Source: a bacterium (lineage in GTDB: Bacteria; Hydrothermota; Tepidihabitantia; SM23-42; JAOAFX01). From it: a stretch of 38,496 nucleotides of DNA. A program made the translations under genes and the position numbers. Within the stretch, counting starts at the first letter, position 1; every line of letters begins with the position of its first letter. Location: the NCBI GenBank assembly GCA_036382775.1, contig DASVHD010000034.1:1-38496 (forward strand), in the 5' to 3' direction. The notes under the pieces are model-generated. The model had not been told where the DNA came from. It saw only the letters and a program-made list of their open reading frames with translations, and searched no databases. This document shows positions 38,428 through 38,496 of this stretch, piece by piece.

Positions 38428-38496
38428 CGTAAAACTCCTTTCCAAGCCCGCAAGTATACCTTATATTCATGTCCAAGTCAAACGGGGAGCATTCCG

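Larger units (their letters stand above)
37232..38491 (-). mobile_element. IS3-family insertion sequence
   Basis: A 1260-bp element with ends TGCTCCCC...GGACAT on the left and the complementary ATGTCC...GGGGAGCA on the right, matching the TG...CA rule of IS3 elements. It encodes orfA and orfB on the minus strand with an A7G slippage site. It interrupts the YCF48-like gene. The three to five bases on each side (CGCAC left, TTCCG right) do not form a target duplication, so the ends may come from recombination or be slightly misplaced. Confidence 0.85.

Noticed and set aside
37226-38496. Target-site duplication of the IS3 element
   Set aside because: The bases flanking the ends (CGCAC and TTCCG) do not match, and only five bases are visible on the right.

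Overview
ORGANISM. The window (38.5 kb, roughly half G+C) looks like the chromosome of an anaerobic, Gram-negative bacterium of the wider Bacteroidetes/FCB sphere. It is most likely an uncultured candidate-phylum lineage (WOR-3/Stahlbacteria-like is my best guess, by inference only). The reasons are four genes ending in a type IX secretion (T9SS) type A sorting domain plus a PorV/PorQ-like outer-membrane protein; anaerobe-type oxygen/NO defence (flavodiiron FprA, flavin-rubredoxin Hrb); a radical-SAM activase; and intergenic A/T-rich low-complexity repeats typical of such genomes. No rRNA, intact tRNA or CRISPR array is visible.

LAYOUT. 1-4.3 kb is an accessory, partly decayed zone: an AT-rich NHL-propeller gene, an AT-rich DUF5677-like gene, a tRNA-Val(CAC)-like fragment, a decayed REP-type (Y1) transposase with perfect 27-bp terminal inverted repeats, and the 3' remnant of a T9SS-sorted protein gene. 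4.4-8.1 kb holds trpS, then (minus strand) a PorV-like gene, an SDR epimerase and a NusG-like factor. 8.2-17.9 kb is a long minus-strand array: GAF/PAS/HD-GYP sensor, V4R/DUF2378-like protein, six-PAS HD-GYP sensor, FAD oxidase (GlcD), radical-SAM activase and tyrS with its own promoter. 18.0-25.5 kb is a segment bounded by two 139-bp direct repeats (136/139 identical). It encodes two T9SS-exported propeller proteins (one a subtilisin-like protease) and a divergently transcribed large regulator. 25.4-34.0 kb is a minus-strand metabolic/stress block: AhpD-like protein, Hrb, FprA, an atypical cysteine-desulfurase-like protein, GcvH, a LarA homologue and a fused FAD/Fe-S 2-hydroxyacid dehydrogenase. 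34.1-38.5 kb (plus strand) has an FG-GAP T9SS protein and a YCF48-like gene broken by a C9-tract frameshift and by an IS3-family insertion sequence.

HOW IT FITS TOGETHER. LarA-like isomerisation and FAD/Fe-S oxidation suggest 2-hydroxyacid (lactate/glycolate-like) catabolism. FprA with Hrb form an O2/NO reductase pair, with an AhpD-like thiol protein translated in the same unit. The HD-GYP proteins should degrade cyclic dinucleotides. The exported propellers and protease would leave through T9SS.

MAIN NOVELTIES. (1) The 7.3-kb secreted-protein block whose bounding repeats copy the 3' end and terminator of the FAD/Fe-S gene, like an integration at a gene 3' end. (2) A repeated promoter layout, TTGAC[A/T]-N16-TATA-like box-N6-8-ATG, without a ribosome binding site, at trpS, tyrS, the AhpD-like gene and the transposase, implying leaderless transcripts. 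(3) A cysteine-desulfurase-like protein with Gln in place of the PLP-binding Lys. (4) A regulator joining a transposase-type HTH, a helical-repeat core and a SARP/BTAD end.
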